Shown: positions 41,616 through 50,138 of the stretch, one piece after another
How the letters are laid out: the number at the start of each line of letters is the position of its first letter
Position numbering within the stretch: the first letter of the stretch is position 1
Assembly (NCBI RefSeq): GCF_001854325.1
Contig: NZ_CP017755.1
Coordinates: forward strand, 1,984,001 to 2,048,000
Source: Cupriavidus malaysiensis
Lineage (GTDB): Bacteria > Pseudomonadota > Gammaproteobacteria > Burkholderiales > Burkholderiaceae
Direction of reading: 5' to 3'
Length of the DNA stretch: 64,000 bases
Translations under genes and position numbers: made by a program
Notes under the pieces: generated by a model
What the model was told of the DNA's origin: nothing
The model's input: only the letters and a program-made list of their open reading frames with translations
The model's database searches: none

Positions 41616-42461
41616 ATGCAAGCATTCTCTGCCGAGCATCGGAAGAAGGCCCAGGCCTTCCGCGATCGCCATTTCCAGGGCGAGGGTTTCATCATTCCCA
41701 ATCCCTGGGATGCCGGCACGGCCCGCCTGCTAGCCCATGCCGGCTTCGAAGCGCTGGCCACCACCAGCGCGGGACTTGCCTTCTCGCTCGGCCTGCCGGA
41801 CGGCGCGGTGCCGCGCGAACGGGTGCTGGCCCACCTGGAGGAGATTGCCGCGGCGACCGGGCTGCCTGTCAGCGCCGACCTGGAGAACGGCTACGCCGAC
41901 GCGCCGGAAGATGTGGCCCGCACCATCCGGCAGGCCGCGCAGGCCGGTGTCGTCGGCGCCTCCATCGAGGATGTCACCGGCCGCGCCGACGCGCCCTTCT
42001 ACGACATCGGCTTCGCCGCGGAACGGATCCGCGCGGCGGTGGAGGCCGCGCGCGCCCTGCCCATCCCCTTTACCCTCACGGCACGGGCCGAGAACTTCTT
42101 CCTCGGCAAGCAGGACCTGGCAGACACGATCGCCCGGCTGCAGGCATTCCAGGAAGCCGGCGCCGACGTGCTCTATGCACCGGGCCTGAGCCGCAGCGAG
42201 GATATCGCCACGGTGATACGCGCGGTGGACAGGCCGGTCAACGTCCTGGCCGGCTTCGGCGGCTCGACGCTGAACGCACCGGAACTGTTTGCCCTCGGGG
42301 CCCGGCGCGTCAGCGTGGGAGGCGCGATGGCGCGCAGCGCCTTGGGCGCCTTCATGCAGGCCGCGCGTGAGATGCAGGAGCAAGGCAGCTTCGGCTACAT
42401 GCGGACTGCCGCGAGCGGCGCGGCGATCAACGCGATCTTCCGCCCCTGCGCGACCAACTGA
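41616..42461 (+). CDS. Isocitrate lyase/phosphoenolpyruvate mutase family enzyme
   Basis: This 281-residue protein has the PEP mutase/isocitrate lyase barrel: GFIIPNPWDAGTARLLAHAG, ALATTSAGLAFSLGLPDGAV, PVSADLENGYADAPEDVART, GASIEDVTG, and FTLTARAENFF. The Mg-binding acidic residues in DLENG and SIEDV are kept, but the catalytic Lys-Lys-Cys-Gly-His motif of isocitrate lyase is absent. It may be a C-C lyase of 2-methylisocitrate/oxaloacetate type. It lies about 246 bases downstream of the LysR gene. Reaction unknown. Confidence 0.85.
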   Translation: MQAFSAEHRKKAQAFRDRHFQGEGFIIPNPWDAGTARLLAHAGFEALATTSAGLAFSLGLPDGAVPRERVLAHLEEIAAATGLPVSADLENGYADAPEDVARTIRQAAQAGVVGASIEDVTGRADAPFYDIGFAAERIRAAVEAARALPIPFTLTARAENFFLGKQDLADTIARLQAFQEAGADVLYAPGLSRSEDIATVIRAVDRPVNVLAGFGGSTLNAPELFALGARRVSVGGAMARSALGAFMQAAREMQEQGSFGYMRTAASGAAINAIFRPCATN

Positions 42462-42601
42462 TCCGCGTGGGCGCCGCCGTGGCAGCGCATGCTGCCGGGA
42501 AACATGCCATTTGCGCCGGCATTGGCTTGCTCTCCCATTCTTTGCCCTTGGCGCTGCTCCCCTTCCTGGCTGAGCTTCCCATGGCGGTGCGCGCGACCCG
42601 C

Positions 42602-43522
42602 TCAGGTCTGGCGCATGAACGCCGAGACCAGGCCGGCCACGGCAGCCGGGGCATCTTCCAGGCAATAGTGGCCGACTCCCGCCAGGCGCTTGACCGGCGC
42701 CGCGGGAAAGATCTCGGTGAACAGGGGCAGGAAATGCTCAGCGCCGAGCGTGCGGTCCGCCTCCCCCCAGATCGCGAGCGCCGGTTTGCCGCGGATCGCC
42801 CGCTCCGCCGCCGCATCGGGCGTTTCGAAGCGGTGAGCACCGGTGGCGAATCCCTTGGCCCAGCCGATGGCGCCCAGGCAGTCGGCCGGCGTGGCGAATG
42901 GCGCGGCATAGGCCGCCAGCCAGGCATCGCTGATGATGGCGTTGTGTTCGAAGCCGTTCAGTTTCAGCGTGCTCAGGATATTGAAGCCGAGCTGGCCCAG
43001 CACGGTTTCCAGGCTGCCGTCCGCTTCGGCCTTGGCGATCCACCGGAACCACGGTGACTCGGCGGCATTCGCCATGACTCGCTGCGGCAGGGTCGCCTGC
43101 CCGAAGGGAGTCGGACCGTTGGCGCTGATAACGCGGCGGATCCGGTCCGGATGGCGGGCTGCCAGCCCCATTCCGACAGGACCGCCGAAGTCGTGCATCA
43201 CGAGCGTGATGCCGGTGAGGTCGAGCGACAGGACCAATCGTTCGAGATTGTCGATGTGGTCCTGCAGCCAGTAACTGCGGCCTTGGGGCGTTTCGCTCTT
43301 GCCGAATCCCATATGGTCGGGAACGACTACGCGCCAGGTCCCGCGCAGCGTCTTGATGAGATCGCGGAACAGGTAGCCCCAGGTTGGCTCGCCGTGCAGG
43401 CAGAGCAGGACTTCGCCGTCGGCGGGGCCTTCATCGACGTAGTGCATGCGGAAGCCGGGGCTGTCGGTGAAATGGGGGGTATAGGGGAAGGTGCCAGCCA
43501 ATGTTGTCGCGTGATCGGTCAT
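42602..43522 (-). CDS. Alpha/beta hydrolase, haloalkane-dehalogenase-like
   Basis: This 306-residue protein has the oxyanion motif LCLHGEPTWGYLFRD, the nucleophile Asp111 in LVMHDFGGPVGMGLAARHP, and the catalytic histidine in GVGHYCLEDAP. Asp rather than Ser as nucleophile and HGEPTW are those of haloalkane dehalogenases. However, the halide-gripping Trp normally following the Asp is Phe here, so dehalogenase activity is uncertain; an epoxide hydrolase-like or esterase role is possible. Start at 43522 follows GGAGGAACG. A 19-bp inverted repeat lies just upstream. Confidence 0.85.
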   Translation of the reverse strand: MTDHATTLAGTFPYTPHFTDSPGFRMHYVDEGPADGEVLLCLHGEPTWGYLFRDLIKTLRGTWRVVVPDHMGFGKSETPQGRSYWLQDHIDNLERLVLSLDLTGITLVMHDFGGPVGMGLAARHPDRIRRVISANGPTPFGQATLPQRVMANAAESPWFRWIAKAEADGSLETVLGQLGFNILSTLKLNGFEHNAIISDAWLAAYAAPFATPADCLGAIGWAKGFATGAHRFETPDAAAERAIRGKPALAIWGEADRTLGAEHFLPLFTEIFPAAPVKRLAGVGHYCLEDAPAAVAGLVSAFMRQT

Positions 43523-43543
43523 CGTTCGTTCCTCCATCTTTTT

Positions 43544-43599
43544 TGGTTGCAAAATAAAACCAGATGGAATTTACAAGGCATGGTTTTGTTTTGCAACCA
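43544..43599. promoter_or_regulatory. 19-bp inverted repeat upstream of the hydrolase gene
   Basis: TGGTTGCAAAATAAAACCA (43544-43562) and TGGTTTTGTTTTGCAACCA (43581-43599) are inverse copies with one mismatch and an 18-base spacer. It starts 22 bases before the hydrolase start codon and is AT-rich, where promoter and operator would be. It may be bound by a regulator encoded elsewhere. Confidence 0.6.
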
Positions 43600-43730
43600 C
43601 ATGGTGATGAGGGGTTCTTGCTGGGTGGGCGTGGTGCATGTCGGGCGGTGTTGGTATGCGGGGCAACGGCCTGTTTCGGCTCTCGTGACTTGGTGCTTTG
43701 GTTGGGGCGATGTCGGTGTGCGAGGCAAAA

Positions 43731-44111
43731 GCCTGTTTCGACTCCCCTGCGGGGAGCCGACCTACTTTCTTGTCTTGCCAAGAAAGTAGGCAAAGAAGGC
43801 GCGCCGGGTGCGGCTTAAAACCCCCTCGCGTGCTGGGGCAAAGAGCGGCCGGGCCCCAACTCGGATCGCCTTAAGGCGATCCTCAGACAGGGGGCCCTCT
43901 TTTCCGCTCCTTGCCCCAGCCCGCGAGGCGCCGCACACGGCAGGGAACAGACGCCACGCCTCGCTTCGCTTCGGGTGGGCTGTGTTCGGCCAGCTGCTGG
44001 CCGAACACAAAGGCTTAGCAAACCTGGCCGTTATGCAAAAGTGAGCCCGCTCGCAGACCAACGGTTGGCCTTTCCCTCCCGTGTGCGGCGCCTCGCGAAT
44101 TGGCCCCGGCC
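43731..44111. repeat. Left arm of a ~380-bp inverted repeat
   Basis: This block matches the reverse complement of 45081-45465 almost base for base. It contains palindromes such as GGATCGCCTTAAGGCGATCC and the 24-base palindrome around TTCGGCCAGCTGCTGGCCGAA. No real gene lies in it; its open frames are shadows. Confidence 0.85.
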
Positions 44112-44192
44112 GCCGATGAAGCCCGTCCGCTGTCTGAGCGGCCGCAGGCCGCGAGTTCGGACGGGCGCGGCGGCCGGGGCCAATTCGCGAGG
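44091..44192. repeat. Nested hairpin with a perfect 25-bp stem
   Basis: 44091-44115 and 44168-44192 are exact inverse copies (core GCGAATTGGCCCCGGCCGCC). Inside, GCCCGTCCG (44121-44129) pairs with CGGACGGGC (44158-44166). The whole 102 bases would fold to one long stem. It lies at the inner edge of the left arm, before the IS481 insertion. Confidence 0.85.
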
Positions 44193-44251
44193 GGGGTTCG
44201 CCGCACCCGGGTCGCCTTTCTTTGCTTACTTTCTTGGTCTCGCTGTATAGA

Positions 44252-45080
44252 CCGGGGACATGGTGGACAGGTGTGCGAGGACATGGTTGACACTTCACGG
44301 CAGAGTTTCTGCCGGAGTCCGTCATGTCCTGGAGCCCACGCGACACCATGAGCCTGCGCCACGAATTCGTCCTGCTCGCCCAGCAAGAGGGCTGCAATCG
44401 CCGCCAGCTTTGCCAACGCTACGGCATCTCCCCGCAGACCGGCTATAAGTGGATTGCTCGGTACACCGAACAGGAGATGGCTGGCTTGGTCGAGCGGTCG
44501 CGCCGGCCCGCGACCAGTCCGACCCGAACGGCGGAGGAACTGGAGCGACTGGTCGTCGCCCTGCGCCTGCAGCACCCGGCTTGGGGCGGACGCAAGATCA
44601 GCCGGCGGCTTCAGGATCTGGGCCACACACCGGTGCCGGCTCCGAGCACCGTGACGTCCATCCTGCATCGGCATGGCCTGATCTCACCCGAAGCCTCAGT
44701 CAAGGCCCAGCCGTGGCAGCGCTTTGAACATGCGGCGCCCAATCAGCTGTGGCAAATGGATTTCAAGGGCGGCTTTCGCACGCACGATGGCCAGATGTGC
44801 TCACCATTGACGGTACTGGACGATCATTCCCGCTTCGCCGTCACGCTGGCCGCCTGTACGCAGACCCACACCGCTGTGGTCCAGGAGCACCTGGCCCAGG
44901 CCTTTCGCCACTTCGGACTGCCTTGGCGTATCAACGCCGACAAGGGGGCGCCGTGGGGCAGTCCTTCACAACCGGGTCAGCTCACCGGCCTGGGGGTCTG
45001 GCTCATCCGGCTGGGCGTGCGCCTGACCCATAGCCGTCCGGCCCATCCTCAAACCAATGGCAAGGACGAACGCTTTCACC
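44252..45080 (+). mobile_element. Truncated IS481-family insertion sequence
   Basis: The left end looks like an IS481 end, TAGACCGGGGACATGGTGGACA and a second near-copy GAGGACATGGTTGACA. The transposase starts 72 bases later. The right end is missing: at about 45080 the element stops abruptly in the inner edge of the right repeat arm. The boundaries are estimates. Confidence 0.6.
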
Positions 45081-45178
45081 GGCCGGGGCCCATTCGCGAG
45101 GCGCCGCCCACGGGAGGGAAAGGCCAAACCGTTGGTCTGCGAGCGGGCTCGCTTTTGCATAACGGCCAGGTTTGCTAA
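44324..45178 (+). pseudogene. IS481-family transposase, C-terminus replaced by repeat DNA
   Basis: The N-terminal helix-turn-helix (VLLAQQEGCNRRQLCQRYGI, then SPQTGYKWIARY) and most of the DDE catalytic core are kept: WQMDFKGGF with the first Asp, TVLDDHSRFAV with the second, and HPQTNGKDERFHR with the Glu. Normal IS481 transposases continue after this for several tens of residues. Here the frame runs into the repeat arm and ends with about 35 unrelated residues, finishing LLHNGQVC. The protein is thus probably inactive. No second copy is in the window. Confidence 0.85.
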
Positions 45179-45465
45179 GCCTTTGTGTTCGGCCAGCTGC
45201 TGGCCGAACACAGCCCGCCCGAAGCGCAGCGAGGCGTGGCGTCTGTTCCCTGCCGTGTGCGGCGCCTCGCGGGCTGGGGCAAAGAGCGGATTAGAGGGCC
45301 CCCTGTCTGAGGATCGCCTTAAGGCGATCCGAGTTGGGGCCCGGCCGCTCTTTGCCCCAGCACGCGAGGGGGTTTTGAGCCGCACCCGGCGCGCCTTCTT
45401 TGCCTACTTTCTTGGGCAAGACCAAGAAAGTAGGTCGGCTCCCCCGCAGGGGGAGTCGAAACAGG
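45081..45465. repeat. Right arm of the ~380-bp inverted repeat
   Basis: This is the inverse copy of 43731-44111. The two arms differ by a handful of substitutions and small indels. The arm truncates the IS481 transposase at its inner edge. No gene lies in it. Confidence 0.85.
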
Positions 45466-45564
45466 CCGTTGTCACACTGACCGATACCACTCGAATCCAC
45501 GCGCAAAAGCCTTGCTTCACGAAAGCGAGTCGGCTCCCCGCAGGGGGTCGAAACAGGCCGTTGT
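45434..45564. repeat. Two direct copies of a ~38-base repeat
   Basis: Both 45434-45472 and 45529-45564 read GTCGGCTCCCCGCAGGGGG, with small indels, followed by TCGAAACAGGCCGTTGT. Related inverted copies lie at about 43664-43678 and 43731-43755 on the other side of the IS. These are part of one dispersed intergenic repeat family. Confidence 0.8.
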
Positions 45565-45698
45565 CTCGCAGACCAGCATCGCCCGAAGACAGGCACCAAG
45601 TCCCATCCAATACCAGCATCAAAAAACTTACGAAAACCATCACGCACCAGTCACCCCACTGCCACATGCTTGCGGCTTTCCCCCAGGAGCCCCCAAGC

Positions 45699-46403
45699 AT
45701 GACCAGCCTCGCCCTGTTCGACCTCGACCACACCTTGCTGCCGCTGGACAGCGAGTACGAGTGGACACGCTACCTGGTGCGCGTCGGCGCCCTCGACGCG
45801 GCCGAGGCGGATGACTACAACGCGCGCTGGCTGGAGGCCTACCAGGCCGGCACGCTCGACGCGCGTGCCCACGCGCGCTTTGCCCTCGGCCTGCTGGCGC
45901 GCCACCCCCGCCTCCGGCTGGAGCAATGGCGCGCCGACTTCATGCGCGAGGTCATCGAACCGGCTTTGCTGCCGGATGCCGCGGCGCTGCTGGCGCATCA
46001 CCGGCACGACGGAGCGCTGTGCTGCATCGTCACGGCTACCTGCCGCTTCGTCGCCGAACCGATCGCGGTGCGGTTGGGCGTGCGGCATCTGATCGCGGTG
46101 GAGGCCGTGGTCGATGGGAGCGGTGAGTTCACCGGCGAACTGGAAGGCGAGCCCAGCTTCGGCGCCGGCAAGGTCGTGCGCGTGGCACAGTGGCTGCAGG
46201 CGCAGAACCTGCGCCGCGAGGCCTTCGATCGCATATTCTTCTACAGTGATTCGCGCAACGACATCCCGCTGCTGGAGCAGGTGAGCGACCCGGTCGCGGT
46301 CAACCCCGACGCCTCGCTGCTGGCGCTGGCGCGCGCGCGCGGCTGGCCGGTGCTGGCGCTATCCACCGATGCCCCGGCCGGCGCCGCGCTATCGGCGGCC
46401 TGA
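45699..46403 (+). CDS. HAD-IB family phosphatase
   Basis: This 234-residue protein begins MTSLALFDLDHTLLPLDSEY with the HAD nucleophile motif DxDxT, has a helical cap, the second motif CIVTATCRFVAEPIA, and the late metal motif FYSDSRNDIPLLEQV. This is the HAD-IB subgroup of phosphoserine phosphatase-like enzymes. Substrate is unknown. The start follows CAGGAGCCCCC. It begins about 130 bases after the repeat-rich zone. Confidence 0.92.
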   Translation: MTSLALFDLDHTLLPLDSEYEWTRYLVRVGALDAAEADDYNARWLEAYQAGTLDARAHARFALGLLARHPRLRLEQWRADFMREVIEPALLPDAAALLAHHRHDGALCCIVTATCRFVAEPIAVRLGVRHLIAVEAVVDGSGEFTGELEGEPSFGAGKVVRVAQWLQAQNLRREAFDRIFFYSDSRNDIPLLEQVSDPVAVNPDASLLALARARGWPVLALSTDAPAGAALSAA

Positions 46404-46556
46404 GGCGGCGGCACGCGGGCACCGGCAGGCCGGACTTCCCCCGCCGTCGCGGCCATGTCATGCCGGATTCACAAAGCGTCGCCATCATCACTGCCGCCGC
46501 CGCCTCGGGATACGGTGGAACGAGGCGGAAGAAGCGACCCCGGAGACCGTACGCGC

Positions 46557-47591
46557 ATGGCATCGCCCGACCCGCGCAGCGCCAGCTTTGCCGAGTATGA
46601 GCAGCTCCAGGACATCCTGGCGGCAGGCGTCGGCGTGCTGCGGGCGCGCGTGGCCTGCGAGGTCAGCACGCAGGGCCACCGCTTTGCCGTCTACGTGGCC
46701 TGCCTCGGCAGCGAGGCGCCGCAGGCGCCGGCGATCGGCATCTTCGGCGGCATCCACGGCCTGGAGCGGATCGGCACGCTGCTGGTGCTCGACTATATGC
46801 GCGCGCTGCTGGGCCGGCTCGAATGGGATGAGCTGCTGCGGCGCCAGCTCGAATCCGTGCGGCTGGTCTTCATGCCGATCGTCAATCCGGGTGGCATGTG
46901 GGCCGGCACACGCGCCAACCCCGCCGGCGTGGACCTGATGCGCAATGCGCCGCAGGACGCCGAGGGCGCGGTGCCCTTCCTTGCCGGCGGCCAGCGCTAC
47001 GGCGCCTGGCTGCCGTGGTACCGCGGCCGCGCCGGCGCGCCGATGGAGAGCGAAAGCGCCGCCATGCTGCGCGTGGTCGAGGAGGAACTGCTGCCGCGCC
47101 CGCTCAGCTTCGCCGTGGACTGCCACTCCGGCTACGGCTGGCGCGACAGCATCTGGTTTCCCTATGCGCGCACCACCCGGCCCATGCCTCACCTGGCCGA
47201 GATGTTCCTGCTCAAGACCTTGTTCGAGCAGGCCCACCCGCACCACGGCTACGCCTTCGAGCCGCAGAGCCAGCAGTACCTGCTGCACGGCGACCTGTGG
47301 GACTACGCCTACGACCGTGCGCGGGCGCCCAACCTGTTCCTGCCGATGACGCTCGAACTCGGCTCCTGGCTCTGGATCAAGAAGAACCCGCGCCAGCTCT
47401 TCTCGCGCCAGGGTATCTTCAACCCCATCATGGCCCACCGCACCGCGCGCGTGCTGCGGCGCCACGTCAGCCTGTTCGATTTCCTCGGCCGCCTGGCGGT
47501 GGCGCCGCAGCGCTGGCTGCCGCACGACGAGCAACGCGAGCGCCTGCGCCAGGCCGCGGCCGCCCACTGGCTCGGCGGGGAGCGCCGGTGA
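46557..47591 (+). CDS. M14-type zinc carboxypeptidase family protein
   Basis: This 344-residue protein has the zinc motif HxxE in GIFGGIHGLERIG (His67, Glu70), FMPIVNPGGMWAGTRANP, VDLMRNAP, and the third zinc ligand in AVDCHSGYGWRDSIW. The catalytic Glu would be in LPMTLELGSWLW. The pattern fits the DUF2817/M14-like subgroup. It has no signal peptide. The start at 46557 has GGAGACCGTACGCGC upstream. Its stop overlaps the start of the following hydrolase (GTGA), so both are made together. Confidence 0.87.
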   Translation: MASPDPRSASFAEYEQLQDILAAGVGVLRARVACEVSTQGHRFAVYVACLGSEAPQAPAIGIFGGIHGLERIGTLLVLDYMRALLGRLEWDELLRRQLESVRLVFMPIVNPGGMWAGTRANPAGVDLMRNAPQDAEGAVPFLAGGQRYGAWLPWYRGRAGAPMESESAAMLRVVEEELLPRPLSFAVDCHSGYGWRDSIWFPYARTTRPMPHLAEMFLLKTLFEQAHPHHGYAFEPQSQQYLLHGDLWDYAYDRARAPNLFLPMTLELGSWLWIKKNPRQLFSRQGIFNPIMAHRTARVLRRHVSLFDFLGRLAVAPQRWLPHDEQRERLRQAAAAHWLGGERR

Positions 47592-48340
47592 GCGGCGCTC
47601 CGTGGCTGCTGCTGCGCGGCCTCTCGCGCGAAGGGCGGCACTGGGCCGAACTGCCGGCACGCATGGCCGCGCAGGGCCTGGGGCCGGCCGTGCTGGTCGA
47701 CCTGCCCGGCTGCGGCCGCCATGCGCGGGTGCCGGCACCGCTCACGGTCGGCGCCATGCGCGACTTCGTGCGCGCGCAGGCGTGCGCAGCGGGGCTGCGG
47801 CCGCCCTACCGCCTGCTCGCCATGTCGCTGGGCGGCATGGTGGCGCTCGACTGGGCGCAGCAGCATCCCGGCGAGGTGGCCGCTCTGGTCCTGATCAACA
47901 CCAGCATGCGGCCCTATTGCCGCGTCGACCAGCGGCTGCGCCCGCGCGCCTGGCCCGCGCTGCTGGCGCTCGCCGCGCGCTGGCCGCGCCACGCCGAACG
48001 CGAACGCCTCATCCACGCGCTGACCTGCCGGCGCACGGATACGCTCGACGCCGACCTGAGCGCCTGGAGCGAGATCGGTGCCAGCGCGCCGGTCAGCCGC
48101 GCCGCGGCACTGCGCCAGCTGTTCGCCGCGGCCCGATTCCGCGCCCGCCCGGGCGCGCCCGCCTGCCCGGTGCTGCTGCTGTCATCGGCCGGCGATGGAT
48201 TGGTCAGCCCGCGCTGCTCCGAGCGACTGGCCGGCGCCTGGCGGGCGGAGCTGCGCTGCCATCCCTGGGCCGGCCACGACCTGCCGCACGACGATCCCGA
48301 CTGGCTGGACCGTACCCTGCGCGAAGCTGTTGCACGCTGA
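47588..48340 (+). CDS. Alpha/beta hydrolase
   Basis: This 250-residue protein has a GTG start coupled to the peptidase stop. It contains the oxyanion region LLLRGLSREGRHW, VLVDLPGCGRHARV, the nucleophile motif LAMSLGGMVALDWAQ and the catalytic His in WAGHDLPHDDP. The Asp would be in LLSSAGDGLVSP. It is of the esterase or BioH-like size class. The coupling to an M14-type peptidase suggests a shared substrate, for instance an ester-linked amino acid, but that is inference. Confidence 0.85.
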   Translation: MSGAPWLLLRGLSREGRHWAELPARMAAQGLGPAVLVDLPGCGRHARVPAPLTVGAMRDFVRAQACAAGLRPPYRLLAMSLGGMVALDWAQQHPGEVAALVLINTSMRPYCRVDQRLRPRAWPALLALAARWPRHAERERLIHALTCRRTDTLDADLSAWSEIGASAPVSRAAALRQLFAAARFRARPGAPACPVLLLSSAGDGLVSPRCSERLAGAWRAELRCHPWAGHDLPHDDPDWLDRTLREAVAR

Positions 48341-48445
48341 GCCCCGCGGAACCCGCCCCGGGGATGCCGCGCCCCGCCGATGCGGCTACACTCCTGCCAT
48401 GCAAGTCCTGACCCGATCCCCTGCCCGTCCCGACCGGAGCGGCCG

Positions 48446-49366
48446 ATGACCCGCCCGAGCTCACGCAAACCCTTCCCGCTGGCACGCTGGCTCGCCGGCG
48501 CCGCCTGCGCCGCGCTGCTGGTGGCGCTGGGCCGCGAGGCCCTCTACCTCGCGGTCGAGCACGGCGCCTTCCAGCCGTCCCGCCTCGGCCCGCTGACCCC
48601 GGAAGACTTCGGCGTACCGTCGCAACAGTCCACCTTCGACAGCGGCGACCGCACCTTGCATGCATCTTTCGTGCGCGCCGCCGAGCGCGATGCGCCGGCG
48701 CTGCTGGTGTACCACGGTGACGACGAGAGCCTCTCCGACTGGGCCCGCGCGCAGGCCCTGCTCTACCGCGCGGGCATCAGCAGCTTTGTGTTCGACTACA
48801 GCGGCTATGGCGCCAGCAGCGGTCACCCCACGGTACGCCATCTGGAAGAGGACGGGCGCCAGGCCTACCAGCGCTTCCTGGCGGCAACCGCCGAGGCGCC
48901 GCGCCGCTACGTGCTGGGCTACTCGCTCGGCACGGGAGTGCTGCTCGGCCTGATCGACACGCTGCGGCCGGCGCCGGCCGGCGTGGTGATCGCCGCCGGC
49001 TTCAGTTCGGCGCGCGCCGCGGCCGTGGCGACCGGCATCGTGCCACCCTGGCTGGCACCGCTGCTGCCGAATCCCTGGGACAACGAAGCGCGCGTGCACG
49101 AGCTGGGCCTGCCGCTGTTGCTGGTCCACAGCCGCAGCGACGAAGTGATTCCCTTCGCGCAGGCGGAACGGCTGGCGCGCGCCGCCACCGGCCCGCACCG
49201 GCTGCTGGCCCTGGACGGACTGGTACACAACGCCGCCATCGAAGCCGACGAGGCCGCCAACTTCTGGTCGCCGATCGCGGCCTCGCTGCGCAGCGGCGCC
49301 CTGGCCGTCGCGCCTCCGGCGCACGACGCTCGTCCGCCGGCCGGCACGCCGGCGCGGCGCGGATAG
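48446..49366 (+). CDS. Membrane-anchored alpha/beta hydrolase
   Basis: This 306-residue protein has an N-terminal hydrophobic anchor (WLAGAACAALLVALGREALY). The hydrolase core reads LLVYHGDDESLSDWARAQAL, FVFDYSGYGASSG, the nucleophile YVLGYSLGTGVLLGLI, LPLLLVHSRSDEVIPFAQAE with the catalytic Asp, and the His in LDGLVHNAA. It resembles BEM46/DUF-type exported esterases. The C-terminal tail is Pro/Ala-rich. It lies about 105 bases after the previous hydrolase on the same strand. Confidence 0.85.
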   Translation: MTRPSSRKPFPLARWLAGAACAALLVALGREALYLAVEHGAFQPSRLGPLTPEDFGVPSQQSTFDSGDRTLHASFVRAAERDAPALLVYHGDDESLSDWARAQALLYRAGISSFVFDYSGYGASSGHPTVRHLEEDGRQAYQRFLAATAEAPRRYVLGYSLGTGVLLGLIDTLRPAPAGVVIAAGFSSARAAAVATGIVPPWLAPLLPNPWDNEARVHELGLPLLLVHSRSDEVIPFAQAERLARAATGPHRLLALDGLVHNAAIEADEAANFWSPIAASLRSGALAVAPPAHDARPPAGTPARRG

Positions 49367-49714
49367 CGGGATAGCGCGCGGGAAAGCCGCTGAACGGCGC
49401 GAAGACGGCCGTCGCGGCCGTCGCGGCCGTTGCGGCCGAGGCAAGAGGAAAAGCAAGAAGAAAAAAGAGGGGAAGGCAGGCGCACGTTCCCGGAGCCGAG
49501 CCCGGCCCCGCGCCCGGGCGGCGCCGGCGCGCTGCGGTGCGCCCACACCAGCGGTGACCGGTCAATCTACTCCTGCCGCGCGCATCCGGCAACCGGCCAT
49601 GTGGATGAGTTGCGACGCTGCCGCGTGTCACAGTGGCGCCCGGCATTCTTGTCTATAGTGCTCACATGGCCAGAACATCGAATCGCCGCTGTTGACAGCC
49701 CTGGAGGTACTGCC
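49367..49714. other. Intergenic region with short tandem repeats
   Basis: It holds GGCCGTCGC repeated three times with one change (49407-49433), then a purine-only run of about 35 bases (49439-49473). Nothing else is recognised. The ribosome site CTGGAGG of the next gene is at its end. Confidence 0.5.
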
Positions 49715-50008
49715 ATGCGTTTGTTCGCGAACCTGTTCAGTCAGCCCACCCCGGAAAAGATCGCCGCGCGGGAACTGGAGAACATGAGGCTGACGCTGTT
49801 CCAGGCTGAACGACGACTGCTGGAAGCACAGATGCAGGTCGACTATTACCGCGATGTCATCGCCTTCCTCGAGGACGTGGCGGCCACCGGTGTCGAGGGC
49901 GTGGTCGACAAGCGCCGCGCCGCCGCTCGCCCCGCCGCCGAAACCGCGCCGGGCGCGCGCCTGGCCCCCGGCCTGACCACGGTGCCCATCGTGCCCTCGG
50001 CCGCCTGA
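49715..50008 (+). CDS. Small coiled-coil protein (97 residues)
   Basis: Residues 12-55 form a likely coiled coil (EKIAARELENMRLTLFQAER, RLLEAQMQVDYYRDVIAFLE). The C-terminal 35 residues are Ala/Pro-rich. I do not recognise a named family; similar short proteins are common in Burkholderiales. CTGGAGG lies at the right distance from the ATG. No membrane segment or signal peptide is seen. Confidence 0.7.
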   Translation: MRLFANLFSQPTPEKIAARELENMRLTLFQAERRLLEAQMQVDYYRDVIAFLEDVAATGVEGVVDKRRAAARPAAETAPGARLAPGLTTVPIVPSAA

Positions 50009-50138
50009 CGGGGCGGACGCGCCCCGGCGGCGTAGCGGGCCGGCGCCCGCCATACCGGCCATCGCCGGCTGTGCGATACTCGCGCGGCCGGCCGGCCGCG
50101 CGTTGTGGCCTGGCACGGGCACTCCCCAGGAACAGGCC

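Noticed and set aside
42602..43522. Confident assignment as haloalkane dehalogenase
   Set aside because: The halide-stabilising Trp after the nucleophile is replaced by Phe, so only the fold is claimed.
43754..44037. Genes in the left repeat arm (open frames of 70-210 residues on both strands)
   Set aside because: Frames follow the palindromic repeat, occur again in the right arm in inverse order, and show no protein-like pattern.
45434..45564. Possible CRISPR repeats (two ~38-base copies)
   Set aside because: Only two direct copies with a 56-base gap, indels between copies and inverted relatives nearby; they belong to a dispersed intergenic repeat.
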